Shown here: piece after piece, positions 51,824 through 61,900 of the stretch
How the letters are laid out: each line of letters begins with the position of its first letter
Position numbering within the stretch: position 1 is the first letter of the stretch
Assembly: GCA_910586215.1 (NCBI GenBank)
Contig: CAJUGH010000006.1
Span: 106,644 to 170,643 of the forward strand
Reading direction: 5' to 3'
Source of the DNA: an uncultured Acetatifactor sp.
GTDB taxonomy: Bacteria; Bacillota; Clostridia; Lachnospirales; Lachnospiraceae
Length of the DNA stretch: 64,000 bases
The notes under the pieces: model-generated
Told to the model about the DNA's origin: nothing
Database searches by the model: none
Seen by the model: only the letters and a program-made list of their open reading frames with translations
Position numbers and translations under genes: made by a program

Positions 51824-53920
51824 TTACCTGAACACAATCTTCAGGCTTCCTCTCCTCCCTTTCCAGGAAGCCTCTCCTCCCTTCCGTTCTTCCGATCCTA
51901 CCCCGGCCATATCTTCCAGGATGACGATAACTGGTGCACAGGACCATGGGTGGCAGAGACTTGTATTCCACTTCTGCTCCTTGCCCCAGGTCTCAAAGCA
52001 GGTAGTTGCTCCCTGGCGCAGCATATTCACCCAGGAATGTTCCGTCTCGTTGACAAGTAACTCCAGTTCCTCCTCATATGCCCCCACGGCTGCCAGGGCC
52101 TTCAGCACGAAATAGGAAAACTGTGTGCCACAGCACAGGCCTTTTTCCAGGATCATGTCCTTGATGTTCTCCAGGGATTCCACAGGTGCAATCCTAAAAA
52201 CCGCAGGCAGCACATTGGAATGCAGGGCAAAATGATTTTTCTGCTGCGTATCCGCAAACAGGCGCTTCCTGCTGTCGTAGAAAGCTGACAGATACGCTGC
52301 CGTCACACGTTTCTCCTTGCCACAAGCAGGCATTCCCAATACCTGCCTAATCTGGTCAAAGGCTTGAATGGCCCCAATATAGAAAGCATTCAGCACATTG
52401 TGGCAGGGATTGGGCGTCTCCCGGTCCTCCCCGCCGATCTCATAGTCATCCCGCAGGTTCTTAGGCCAGTCTACCAGATTCCACTTCTCATCTACTGCCA
52501 CAAGAAGTCCATCCTCCCGCTCATAGTCTGCAAAATATTCCATGACCCCGCAGACCGTGGGATATAGTTCCTCCAGCGTATCCCGATCTCCCGTATACCT
52601 ATAGTAGTGCCATACCTGTAGCGGATATTGCAGGGAGAAATCTGCAATCTCCTGCATGAAGCTTCCCGGGGCAACTGCCAGAAGTCCCTTGCACACCTTT
52701 CCGGACCTGGCAAAATCCACCAATGTCTTCCGATAGATTTCCCTGTCCCCTGTAAGGTACAGATAAGCCAGACCACTCACAGTGAAATCCCCCAGGTACT
52801 GGCCTTTCTCCCTGGTAGGGCAGTCCAGGAACCCCTCCTGGACACCACACCGCAAAGTATGTACGCACAATTCCCATATTTCCTGGAGATGGGGGATATC
52901 CGTCTCCAGGAAACACCGCTGCCGGAACCTGTGATTGCGGGCCAGGAGGCAGAAACTGTCCGGATCCAGATTGTCCCGGTCCGTGACTATGTTCACATAC
53001 CGGAAGGCTTTATAGTCATAATATTCTAATTCATCCCGTCCCCCGGACAGAATACACTCCTCCTGGTACCTGCAATTGCACCTCATGTCATAACGGACTG
53101 CCTGTGGGTTTCCTTCGTCCAGTTCCTCTCCACACTGTATCCGCACTTTCTGTCCCTTCTCCCCCTGGCAGACCATGGAAAACTGACCCACATATTCCCT
53201 GCCGAAATCCAGCAGATACCCTGTCCCGTTTTTCTTCATGATCTTTAATGGCTTTACCTGATATACTGTAATGCATTCCGTAGGATTGTCTTCGAAGACA
53301 TGGTCATCCCCATCCAGTTCCACCGCCGGACGGTAATGGGAATCATCAAAAGATGTCTCCTTCCAGTCTCTTTCCTTTTTGATAAAGTCTATATGCTCTG
53401 CAAAGGCCGTCTCATAGCCAATGGGTTCCCCTGTATATTCCATGGCCTGGCCATACACCCAGCTATGATCCGTACCTCCCAGATATTCCCTGCCCTGGAA
53501 CAGATCCGCTATCATCCCCTGTCTGTTGTCACCGCTGTTCCAGACCCTGTTGACCAGTCCCTGATAATAGACATGGACGGCCAGGATGTTTTCCCCCTTC
53601 TTCACATAAGAAGTAAGATCCACCTCGTTATAGCGGTATGCATCCGCATACCCTGGTGCTGGCCCTTGGCACACATATATACCATTCACATACAACTTGT
53701 AATAATCATCTGCGGAAATCCGTATTCGAACTTCCTGGCAGTCCTTCAGATGGAATTTCTTCCGAAAATGCACATGGTCATTCTGTACCGGGCTTTTCCC
53801 TATCATCCTGCCATCCAGTTCCTTATGGAACACTTCCAGAGGCTCCAGAACACGGAACCTGTCTGTGGTAATCCATTTTGACCGAAATATTCCCTGCCTG
53901 CTTTTCCCTGCCAATTGCAC
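51824..53920 (-). CDS. Alpha-L-rhamnosidase, GH78
   Basis: A 698-residue GH78 enzyme without signal peptide. The N-terminal beta domain has ISADDYYKLYVNGIYVCQGPAPGYADAYRYN, the middle has YLLDFGREYVGQFS, and the catalytic (alpha/alpha)6 barrel includes GFLDCPTREKGQYLGDFTVSG with the general-acid region, KWNLVDWPKN and ATTCFETWGKEQKW. GH78 removes terminal L-rhamnose. It follows the membrane AraC gene and precedes the sugar transporter, so intracellular breakdown of imported rhamnosides is likely. Confidence 0.9.
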   Translation of the reverse strand: MQLAGKSRQGIFRSKWITTDRFRVLEPLEVFHKELDGRMIGKSPVQNDHVHFRKKFHLKDCQEVRIRISADDYYKLYVNGIYVCQGPAPGYADAYRYNEVDLTSYVKKGENILAVHVYYQGLVNRVWNSGDNRQGMIADLFQGREYLGGTDHSWVYGQAMEYTGEPIGYETAFAEHIDFIKKERDWKETSFDDSHYRPAVELDGDDHVFEDNPTECITVYQVKPLKIMKKNGTGYLLDFGREYVGQFSMVCQGEKGQKVRIQCGEELDEGNPQAVRYDMRCNCRYQEECILSGGRDELEYYDYKAFRYVNIVTDRDNLDPDSFCLLARNHRFRQRCFLETDIPHLQEIWELCVHTLRCGVQEGFLDCPTREKGQYLGDFTVSGLAYLYLTGDREIYRKTLVDFARSGKVCKGLLAVAPGSFMQEIADFSLQYPLQVWHYYRYTGDRDTLEELYPTVCGVMEYFADYEREDGLLVAVDEKWNLVDWPKNLRDDYEIGGEDRETPNPCHNVLNAFYIGAIQAFDQIRQVLGMPACGKEKRVTAAYLSAFYDSRKRLFADTQQKNHFALHSNVLPAVFRIAPVESLENIKDMILEKGLCCGTQFSYFVLKALAAVGAYEEELELLVNETEHSWVNMLRQGATTCFETWGKEQKWNTSLCHPWSCAPVIVILEDMAGVGSEERKGGEASWKGRRGSLKIVFR

Positions 53921-53985
53921 CTACTCCCTTCTGCCCTATGTGATTCTTCCCTGCCCAGGACTCTCTTTGTCCGGCCATCCGCAAT

Positions 53986-56406
53986 CTATTTCTCTGGGTT
54001 CTGCCTCTCTGCCGCCTGCCATATCCCATCCGGCGCGGCTACAGCCTGCAAGGTTTCCTCCTGTCCACCGGCAGAAGACATTCCCCTGTATTTCCGCTTC
54101 CACTCCCCAGGGGTCATTCCTTTGTATTTCTTGAAGAACCGAGAGAAACTCTGGTCATTGTTGTACCCCACCTTCTGAGCGATCACTGCCAGGGTTTCCT
54201 CTGTCTGCAGCAGAAGTTCCGATGCCTTCTGGATCCTGGTCCGGTTCAAGTAATCGATAAGCTTCTCTTCCTTCCCATGTTGGGCCTTGAATACCTTGTT
54301 CAGATACACATAACTGATGCCAATGGCATCTGCTACCTCCGTCACATTGATATTTTTCCAGTAATTTTCCTGGATAAACGCAATGGCATTCCTGTAATAG
54401 GTATTCTCCTGCTGGTGACTCTCCTGGTTATTCATGGACTGCAGACGTCTCTGTAGGATCTGCTGCATATACATCATAAGTTGATCCAGGGGCTGCATCT
54501 CATATACCTCCCGGAGCAGATCCCTGTGACTGCCCTCCAGGGGATCCAGCACCAGTTCCCTGTCAATCTCCCCCAGAATCCTGGCACAGAGGTTCTGTGC
54601 ATAATCTTTCCTGCCTACCTTGCAGATCTCCTGCTGTAATTCTTCCAGCTTCTCTTCCAGGAGACGGGATTCTCCGGTGACAACGGCCCGGATCAAGGAA
54701 GGTGCATAGACCAGCATGCTCTTGTAATTGTAATTCTCCTCTGCCAGAGGATATACCAGTCCCCCTTCTGCCTCCTTTTTCTGGAAAAAGGCTTTGTTCT
54801 CCAGGCTGTTCCTACAGAGCCTGTACTGCTCCTGGATGGAACTTTCTGCCGGGAAGGCCCTGCTGGAGGCAAAATAATTGACATCCCCGGTCAGTTCATT
54901 GAAAATCCGCACCAGGAACTGCTCTGCCCGCCAAATCTCCTCCTGTGTATTTCCACTGAAAAGTACGGCAAAGTCTCCAGTGGAGGTCTCCGACAGGATC
55001 CCCTCTAGCCGGGCCCCCAGATAGACATCCAGGGTCTCCTGAAGCCGTCTGTTGCGTGTTTCCCTCTCCTGGCTTTCCAAGTTCTCCCGCAGCCTGCACA
55101 GCAGAAGGGAACACAGTTCCTTCTCCCCTGTGCCGAAGATGGCCGCAGTCTCCTGGAAGAAATGCTCCTGGGAAAGAATGCCGTCAAAGAGCATGCGCAG
55201 CTTGGCCGCACTGACAAAGGCATCCAGAATACGGGCATCTGCCTCCGTCTTCCCTGCATTTTTCATGTGGGAGAATGCCTTCTTGATGGCATACCCTTCT
55301 GCCTCCTGGATAACCTGCATATTCTCCCCTTTCGGTTCTGCCTGCCCGGCCTTCCTCTGGTATGTGCTGACCACATTGTATAGTTCGTCCAGAGGACGAT
55401 AGATCCGCGCCGCCATGAGGAAAGCCAGCAATACCATGGCGGCCAGGACGATTCCTCCCACCCGGACTATATAAGCACCATACCCGATACTACTGCTGTA
55501 AAGTTCCTTAAGGGGGACGGACTCCATATAGTACAAATCCACATCGCCAGCCACGCCGCCCTCTGCCAAAATACCAGCCCCCACCTTGTCCTCCAGCACA
55601 CAGACAAAATAGTACCGCTCCTCTCCCTTTGCGGCATAGAAGCCTTCCTGCTCCTCCCAGTGCAGATCCCCCATACCTGCCAGACTCTCTCCTTCAGCCA
55701 GGGAGTCAAAGAGCAGTTCCTCCCCCAGGTACAGACAGACCTGTGTTCCCGTATGGGCAAACTGTGCTACAAATTCCCATCCCATGGCCTCCATATCCAT
55801 ATTCCCCACAAGCACTGCATGCATGACCTGTGGCGTGATCATGGTACGCACATGTTTCACCGGGTAAAAGGATGCCATGCCATACAAGGTCATCCTGGCA
55901 TAAAAGTCTGCATCCATATTCTGCCGGATAGGTAGCCACTGGGTACTCACCGACTGCTTTCTCTGTCCCAGCCATTCCGTATCATAAAAAGATTCCAGGC
56001 TCTGCTGCTTCGAGCTGGAATCCCAGATTTTACCAGTCCCCATGTCACACAGATAGATGGAATACAGGGCTGCATTCCGATTGATGGCCCTGTATCCTTC
56101 CCTCATTACCTGCACCATATGTTCTGGCTTCTTGGTAGTCACATAATTCTGGAAACTGGTACCATAGACCATGCCCACCAGATCCTGTTCCACCAGGCTG
56201 GTCATGCGCCTGTATGCCTCCTGCACCTCCACCAGGCCCCGGCGCTCCTTCTCCATCATGTCCCCATGGTTCTTCTCCCGGATATCCCAGTACCACACAA
56301 GGCCCATGATCACAGTAGGCACCAGAATGATCAACAGGAAGCTGACCATCACCCGTATGAAGATATTCGTTCTGCTATTTGCCATTATCTTATCCTTTGC
56401 AGACAT
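53986..56406 (-). CDS. Membrane AraC-family regulator (YtdP/YesN type)
   Basis: An 806-residue regulator. Helices at about 18-40 and 315-338 frame an extracytoplasmic sensor (about 41-314). A HAMP-like/coiled cytoplasmic part follows (AARIYRPLDELYNVVSTYQ), then a long helical region and a C-terminal AraC domain (about 690-790) with VTEVADAIGISYVYLNKVFK and VAQ-like IAQKVGYNNDQSFSRFFKKYKG. It has no kinase or receiver domain, so it likely turns an outside sugar signal straight into DNA binding. It starts the rhamnoside locus and is the probable activator. Confidence 0.9.
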   Translation of the reverse strand: MSAKDKIMANSRTNIFIRVMVSFLLIILVPTVIMGLVWYWDIREKNHGDMMEKERRGLVEVQEAYRRMTSLVEQDLVGMVYGTSFQNYVTTKKPEHMVQVMREGYRAINRNAALYSIYLCDMGTGKIWDSSSKQQSLESFYDTEWLGQRKQSVSTQWLPIRQNMDADFYARMTLYGMASFYPVKHVRTMITPQVMHAVLVGNMDMEAMGWEFVAQFAHTGTQVCLYLGEELLFDSLAEGESLAGMGDLHWEEQEGFYAAKGEERYYFVCVLEDKVGAGILAEGGVAGDVDLYYMESVPLKELYSSSIGYGAYIVRVGGIVLAAMVLLAFLMAARIYRPLDELYNVVSTYQRKAGQAEPKGENMQVIQEAEGYAIKKAFSHMKNAGKTEADARILDAFVSAAKLRMLFDGILSQEHFFQETAAIFGTGEKELCSLLLCRLRENLESQERETRNRRLQETLDVYLGARLEGILSETSTGDFAVLFSGNTQEEIWRAEQFLVRIFNELTGDVNYFASSRAFPAESSIQEQYRLCRNSLENKAFFQKKEAEGGLVYPLAEENYNYKSMLVYAPSLIRAVVTGESRLLEEKLEELQQEICKVGRKDYAQNLCARILGEIDRELVLDPLEGSHRDLLREVYEMQPLDQLMMYMQQILQRRLQSMNNQESHQQENTYYRNAIAFIQENYWKNINVTEVADAIGISYVYLNKVFKAQHGKEEKLIDYLNRTRIQKASELLLQTEETLAVIAQKVGYNNDQSFSRFFKKYKGMTPGEWKRKYRGMSSAGGQEETLQAVAAPDGIWQAAERQNPEK

Positions 56407-56569
56407 CTCTCACTCCCCCGCCAGCTTCCGGCCTGCATCCCCTTGATGCGCATTCCGAAGCCGACGGCTTCCCTGTACTTCTTACATTAGTAATGTAGCA
56501 CAATATTTCTGCATGGTCAAATCCTACAGCCGGGATGATAGAAAGTGACAGAATCTGTATAGAAAGTAA

Positions 56570-57595
56570 TCATTCCTTCCACTCCTCCGGCGCCAGCAGG
56601 ATGTCATGGTTCACTGTCCGGTAGAACAGGCGGCGGAGTTCCTCCGAATCCTTCGTCTGCCCCAGCGCCCACATAGCCTTTGTCACAGTGGCCTCCAAGG
56701 TCATGTCGTAAGCCTCCATCAGTTTGAAGTCTTCCTTAATGACCTTTCCTACCCGGTAGACTTCCATGTCGCTGCCCTCATGTGTCACCTGGGTGGCCAT
56801 AAGCACCATCTTTCCCGCATCCGTCCATCTGCGGATCTCCGGATAAAAAGGCACCTCTCCATACTCCGGCAGACCTCCAACACCGAAGGATTCCATGATC
56901 ACACCATCATAATAGGGAAAAAGCCTGTGCAGCATGCTGCCATCCATGCCTGGCACAAGCTTCAGCAGCAGGATCCTCTCATTCAGCCCGTGATAGAAGA
57001 CCACCGGATCCCCGTCTCCGTCTTCCCTCTTGTCGTCAATATAGAAAAGTACCCGCCCATCCTGGATCACAGCCACTGCGGGGAAATTGATGCTGGAGAA
57101 GGCATTGTAGCTCTTAGAACGCTCCTTCTTGGCCCTGGTTCCGGCTATGGCATTGCCGCCAAACACAATGTTCACCCCGTGGGCTTTCCTGTGGGAGGCA
57201 AAGCGCAGGCTGTCCATTAGGTTCGTCCTTGCATCCGTCACCGGCAGGTCGATAGGCTTCTGTGCCCCTGTGACCACAATGGGTTTTGCCGCGCTCTGTA
57301 TCAGATAGGAGAGAGCTGCCGCCGTAAAAGCCATGGTATCCGTTCCATGGCAGATCACAAAGCCATCATAATCCCCATACTTCCCTTCGATCACCTCTGC
57401 CAGCTTCAGCCAGTGTTCCCCCCGGACATTTGTGCTGTCTAAGTGGAAGGGCTGCACCACGTCCACCTGGCAGAAATCCTGGTAACCATCCACATACTGT
57501 AGCAGGTCCCCGGCTTCGATCTTAGGGGACAGTCCCTCTTTCGTATAGCCGGAGGCAATGGTGCCCCCGGTAGCAATGAGCAGGATCTTTTTCAT
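56570..57595 (-). CDS. L-asparaginase
   Basis: A 341-residue asparaginase of the bacterial type I/II fold. Catalytic blocks are IATGGTIASG (Thr near residue 12), VICHGTDTMAFTAAAL (Thr/Asp), and GAQKPIDLPVTDARTNL. No signal peptide, so the protein is cytoplasmic and nearer to AnsA. The start at 57595 gives MKKILLIATGGT; GGAAGGTG lies about 12 bases before it. Upstream frame to 57652 adds 19 unlikely residues. Single gene. Between it and the MerR gene (57596-57949) I see no gene or clear terminator. Confidence 0.9.
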   Translation of the reverse strand: MKKILLIATGGTIASGYTKEGLSPKIEAGDLLQYVDGYQDFCQVDVVQPFHLDSTNVRGEHWLKLAEVIEGKYGDYDGFVICHGTDTMAFTAAALSYLIQSAAKPIVVTGAQKPIDLPVTDARTNLMDSLRFASHRKAHGVNIVFGGNAIAGTRAKKERSKSYNAFSSINFPAVAVIQDGRVLFYIDDKREDGDGDPVVFYHGLNERILLLKLVPGMDGSMLHRLFPYYDGVIMESFGVGGLPEYGEVPFYPEIRRWTDAGKMVLMATQVTHEGSDMEVYRVGKVIKEDFKLMEAYDMTLEATVTKAMWALGQTKDSEELRRLFYRTVNHDILLAPEEWKE

Positions 57596-57949
57596 GGTAG
57601 CAACATCACCTTCCTTTGTAGCCTGTAACATACAGTCCGATTCCCTGGCCAATTGGTATATGTAGTCCAGGACCGGCTAGATGCAATTGTATGCTCTTTT
57701 TGTATTCTTTCCTGTTTCCCCGTATCCCATGCAAATACCACTGTAACACAAAATGCCTGTCTCATCAAGTCATATCCTATGCCACAAGGAACATCAGATC
57801 TTCCATCCGTTACTTTTCACGGCATCGTCATTCAAAGCAGCAGATGCACAGTTACCTTCTATCTTCTTACCCCAGCTATCTTTTCCTTTTTGCTCCATCC
57901 TGCTATTTCCCCAGAATGCGAACTAGTCTGCCGCATCTTCCCTGTAATC

Positions 57950-58349
57950 CTATGTATCCCCTTCTTCCCCGGACTCCTCCCACACCAGTTCGCCGCTTTC
58001 CACAGCAGCCGCATACCGGCCTATCTTGTACTCCAGCCTCTCCAGCATGGTGTCAATCTGCTGCCTCTGGCCTGCCAGCACCTGGTACTGGTCCTTCAGA
58101 AGCTGCAGCCTGTCCGATATGGTGGACTCACCCTGCTGGCACAGTTCCACATACCTGCGGATGCTCTCTATGGGAAGTCCGGCCCCCCCGCATGCACAGG
58201 ATCAGTTTGATCCAGTCCAGATCCTCCTTCCCGTAATCCCGGTTTCCCGCTGCCGTCCGTGCAACCGCCGGAATCATTCCCACCCGTTCATAATAACGCA
58301 AAGTGTCCTGGGAAATCCTGTATTGTTCACTTACCTCTTTGATGGTCAT
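57950..58349 (-). pseudogene. MerR-family regulator, frameshifted in a G7 run
   Basis: The first frame (58349 to about 58190) encodes a MerR HTH (TIKEVSEQYRISQDTLRYYERVGMIP; RDYGKEDLDWIKLILCMRGG), then runs off frame to a stop at 58128. The rest continues in another frame from about 58190 to 57950 as GLPIESIRRYVELCQQGE and a coiled effector helix. Removing one G from the run of seven G (minus strand, near 58188) restores a single product of about 133 residues. It may be a real mutation, slippage-based switching or an assembly error. A RBS (AAGGAAGAAAAGG) precedes the ATG at 58349. Confidence 0.85.
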
Positions 58350-58432
58350 GACCTTTTCTTCCTTTCTGCTGGTTCCTTATCCCTTTCCTGTCTGAAGCGC
58401 ACACTTGTACATTCCCGTTCACATGGTTCATC

Positions 58433-58469
58433 CTGGCATGGCTCTTATGTCCCGCAATCCATGCCAGCC
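58433..58469. repeat. Hairpin in the MerR leader
   Basis: CTGGCATGG and CCATGCCAG form a perfect 9-bp stem with about 18-base loop, between the structured element and the MerR start. Confidence 0.55.
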
Positions 58470-58481
58470 TGGGAACTTTTT

Positions 58482-58675
58482 CCAACTGTGCGGTTGCAAT
58501 CCAATGGCTTGCCTGCATGCAATTTATTGCGATGCAGGCGAACGATTGGATTAGCAACCCACTACCAAATGAGCAAAACGCGGATGCTCAGCAGACGCAG
58601 AAGCGTGTAAGCGCGGGTTTTGCGAATGTGGGAGTTAGGTTGGATGCTCAAAAGAGCGTCCAACCGCACAGCTGG
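58482..58675. other. Cloverleaf-like structured element (candidate ncRNA or MITE)
   Basis: A 194-bp element with four consistent helices. Closing stem: CTGTGC (58486-58491) with GCACAG (58666-58671), extended by CCA/TGG. Arm 1: GGTTGC-AATCCAAT (58492-58505) with ATTGGATT-A-GCAACC (58545-58559), capped by GCCTGCAT/ATGCAGGC. Arm 2: GCAAAACGCG (58573-58582) with CGCGGGTTTTGC (58612-58623), holding ACGC-AGAA-GCGT. Arm 3: GGTTGGATGCTC-AAAA-GAGCGTCCAACC (58638-58665). The ends also form a 15-bp inverted repeat (CCAACTGTGCGGTTG), flanked by AACTTTTT and AACTTTCT, which look like a target duplication. Confidence 0.75.
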
Positions 58676-58684
58676 AACTTTCTT

Positions 58685-58715
58685 ATTGTAATCTATGGAG
58701 TTCACTCTAAGTCAA
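58685..58715 (-). promoter_or_regulatory. MerR-type promoter with 19-bp spacer
   Basis: On the minus strand TTGACT (58715-58710), 19-bp spacer, TACAAT (58690-58685). The spacer holds the imperfect dyad CTTAGAGTGAACTCCATAG, the pattern of MerR-regulated, under-twisted promoters. It probably was the autoregulated promoter of the MerR gene 335 bp downstream. Confidence 0.78.
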
Positions 58716-58716
58716 G

Positions 58717-58750
58717 TATAAAAAGAAAGAATCCTGCAAGAGGGATTCTT
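58717..58750 (-). terminator. Intrinsic terminator upstream of the MerR promoter
   Basis: On the minus strand AAGAATCC, short loop, GGATTCTT, then TCTTTTTAT. Ends transcripts from the BlaR1 side before the MerR promoter. Confidence 0.82.
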
Positions 58751-58827
58751 CGCGGCAAATATCCCATGGGTTTGCATACGCATCCTTCAGAGGGTTTCGT
58801 CCTATAGGAGGAACTTCCTTATATGAC

Positions 58828-58863
58828 AAGGATGCCCTGTGGGATCATCCACAGGGCATCCTT
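58828..58863. terminator. Perfect 15-bp hairpin after blaR1
   Basis: AAGGATGCCCTGTGG (58828-58842), six-base loop, CCACAGGGCATCCTT (58849-58863). It lacks a T-run on the minus strand, so it probably protects the mRNA 3' end, with the terminator at 58717-58750 downstream. I see no gene in 58751-58911. Confidence 0.65.
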
Positions 58864-58911
58864 AAAAACCATTGTACTGTTTTTATACTATCGCTTTCAT
58901 CTGTCGTTTCC

Positions 58912-61900
58912 TCAGTCTGCCATGTTCAGCCCTTCAAATACCTCCATATAATCCAGTCCTATCCCTTCTATCTTCACTCCACCCGGGTCTACCTGGAACC
59001 ATCCTCCCCTCTTATCTTCCCCCTCCACGTAGATCCACTGGAAGGAACTGTCCGTCTTCAAGAACCGGACTTTCTGTGGATCCAGGACAATGCGGACCGG
59101 TGATGTGTCCTCCGGCTCCTGGTGTACGGGCAGTTCCTGTAGAAGCGTAATCTCATTTAGGTAGCAGAAATCATAGGTCTCCTGGCTGACCTCCTGTAGC
59201 ATACCGTCCAGCCCTACCTGCCAGGATACCTCCACACAGTCTGTCTGGAGCACATCCTGCCTCCGGGTTCCGCTGATCCTGCCCTTTTCCAGGGTGCAGT
59301 CACGAATATCTGCCCCAAAACTGCCCACAGATACCAGTTCTCCTTCCCTGTAGGCGAAGACATAGGTGAAGGGATCCCCGCTGGGTCCGTCCTCGTACAG
59401 GGCCAGCAGGATCTCCTGTCCGTCCAGGGAGAATGCCCAGATCCCGTTGCACAGGTTCTCCGCACTCCCTATGGCCTGGCTTTCCCCCGCCTGGAACAGA
59501 TAGTTGTCATAGGGAGCCAGACGTACTTCTTCCTCATCCGGGTTCCTGGAAAGGGCGATTCTCTCTGCCCTGCCGTCCCCATCCAGGTCAATATAGGTAT
59601 AGGTCTCCGTCATGGCCCGGTTCCCCAGTTCCAGCAGACGTCCCGGATGCCCCAGAAGGCGCTGCCTCACATCTTTTCCGTAGGCATCCCGTCCCCCTTC
59701 CTGCAGTCCTGCCACTGGCAGCCCCTTCCACATATGGCCTGCTGTCAGGTTGGTGGTTCCTGTGTTGACCAGGGGAAGGGCATATTCCTCATTCTCCCCG
59801 TACAGATGGATGAATCCACCATATACCGAGATCCATCTGGCTGGCAACAATTCTCCCCGCACTTCCTCCGGAACCCGCAGGGTCTCCCCGTCAAACTCTC
59901 CTGTCCGTACATCCAGGATGCCGATGGTATCCGGGTCATAGTCCAGACCGCCCTCCTGGTACTGGGAATCCATCCAGAAATACAGCAGCCCGTCCTTCAA
60001 TGCCCATACCGTGTCCGGTGCCACATAATAGGGATAGATACAAGTCAGCCGGCCATCATGATCCAGCCTGTAGATGCCATACTGGCTGGTCTGGATGTAG
60101 AAGACCTCCTCCGGTGACCATCCGAAGGCTTCCGCCACAACAGGATCTGTCTCTTCCAATGTCCTGTATACCTGCCTGCCCATTCCGGTATCCCCTATGG
60201 CCCAGAGTCCGGTACTTCCCTCTGCCAGTTCCATGGGGATCTCCACTGTGGAGCCGTCCTGGAAAAATGTATACGACACCACCGCCTGGCTACCCTCCCC
60301 AGGATTCTGTTGCATCAGTTTCATCCAGGGTTCCATCCCTTCTGTCTTCACGGGGATAATACGCACCTTTCCCTCCCCGGGTCCCAGATGCAGCAGACTG
60401 ACAGCCGCTGTCACCGGATCCGTGTATGCCTCATAAGCTTTCGGGTTCGTACCATTTACCAGGTGTCTGAAAAGTGCCTGGTAGAAATCCAGGCTATAGC
60501 CTGTATTCTCCCATCCAAAGTCATACTTTCCCTCCTGTCCGTAGAGGGTCTCGAACTGCTCCTTGTTCTCTATGGTGTAATACTCTGCCAGTTTCTGGTG
60601 TTCCACATAGTATAGTCCACCTTCCTGGACCAGATCTACCGTCTCGTCCACAATATAGACTTCCGGTACGGAAGTATCCATATAATAGCGAATTATGGCG
60701 CTGCTGCTCCCTTCCTGGTAGTAAACGGCATATCCGCTGTGCCAGGGCCAGGGACTGGACTGTCCAAACGTAATCTCCCCTGCTTTACGTCCTCCTACCA
60801 TATCCCAGTCCAGGAACCTTTCCTTGTCATGTGCCAATGTAAAAAGGGTTTCCCCGTCCCGGTCCACAAAAGCCTGTGCCCAGCGGTCCAGGATCTTCTC
60901 CCCGCTTTCCTGGTACTGCGCAAGATCCTGTCCTTCCCAGGCCTGGTTCACAGCATCCTCGCCGTTCCCCTGGCCGTCAGTGCCGTTCCTGTCTGCCCCG
61001 ACATCTGTCTGGCTGCTGCCGGCCCCGGAAACATCTCCTTCTGACAGCCCTCCCGGAGCCTGGCCCTGGCTATCAGTTCCACCAGGCTTCCCTTCCCCCT
61101 GGACCCGGGTAGTAAACAGCATGACACCTGCCAGCGCCAGCACCAGGATGCCGCACCCTATGCCCAGACGCCTTGTCTTATGATAGGAAAGCACATTTTT
61201 CACCCGCTGTTTTACCCCGTTTGCCCCAAAGGTAAGAGGTGTCAGGGCCATCCCCTGCTTCCCTGTGGCAAAATCAAGCAGGGACTGGGAATAGCTGCGC
61301 TTGATATCCGCACCCATGAGCCGTATCACCTTCTCATCACAGGACATTTCCATATCCCTGCCCAGGAAGAAAAACGCGATCCACACAAAAGGATTGAACC
61401 AATGTATGGCCGTCAGCAGAAAGGCAATGTCCTTCACCAGATAATCCCGCCTATGGATATGAACCCGCTCATGGCAGAGAATATATGCCTGCCGGGCCTG
61501 CCCAAGACCTTCCGGCAGATAGATCCTTGGCCGGACCAGGCCCAGGGTAAAAGGGGCACTGATCTGGCTGCTGGTATAGAGATTCCCTCCCTGGTGGCTG
61601 GCCTTCTTCAGCTTCTGGCGCACCCGGATCAGTGCTACGCCATTACAGCCCAGGATTCCCAGGAATCCCAACGTCCAGATGCCCAGAAGCAGCCACGGAA
61701 GATTGTTCCCTGCCCCCGTTTCCTTCCCCCAGCCGTCACTCCAGGGAAGGCCCCTTACCTGCCCGGCAGCATCGTCCTTCCTTGCCTGGAAGTCTACCTG
61801 GCTGCCAGGATTCCCCAAGGGATCTCCCTGGCCAGCCATACTGCCCTTCACCTGTCCCGCATTTCCCCAGCCATCTGCCATGTCCAGTTCCCCACTGGCT

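Noticed and set aside
58517..58807. 96-codon plus-strand frame across the structured element
   Set aside because: It spans hairpins, a MerR-type promoter and a terminator, has no ribosome site and no recognisable protein pattern.
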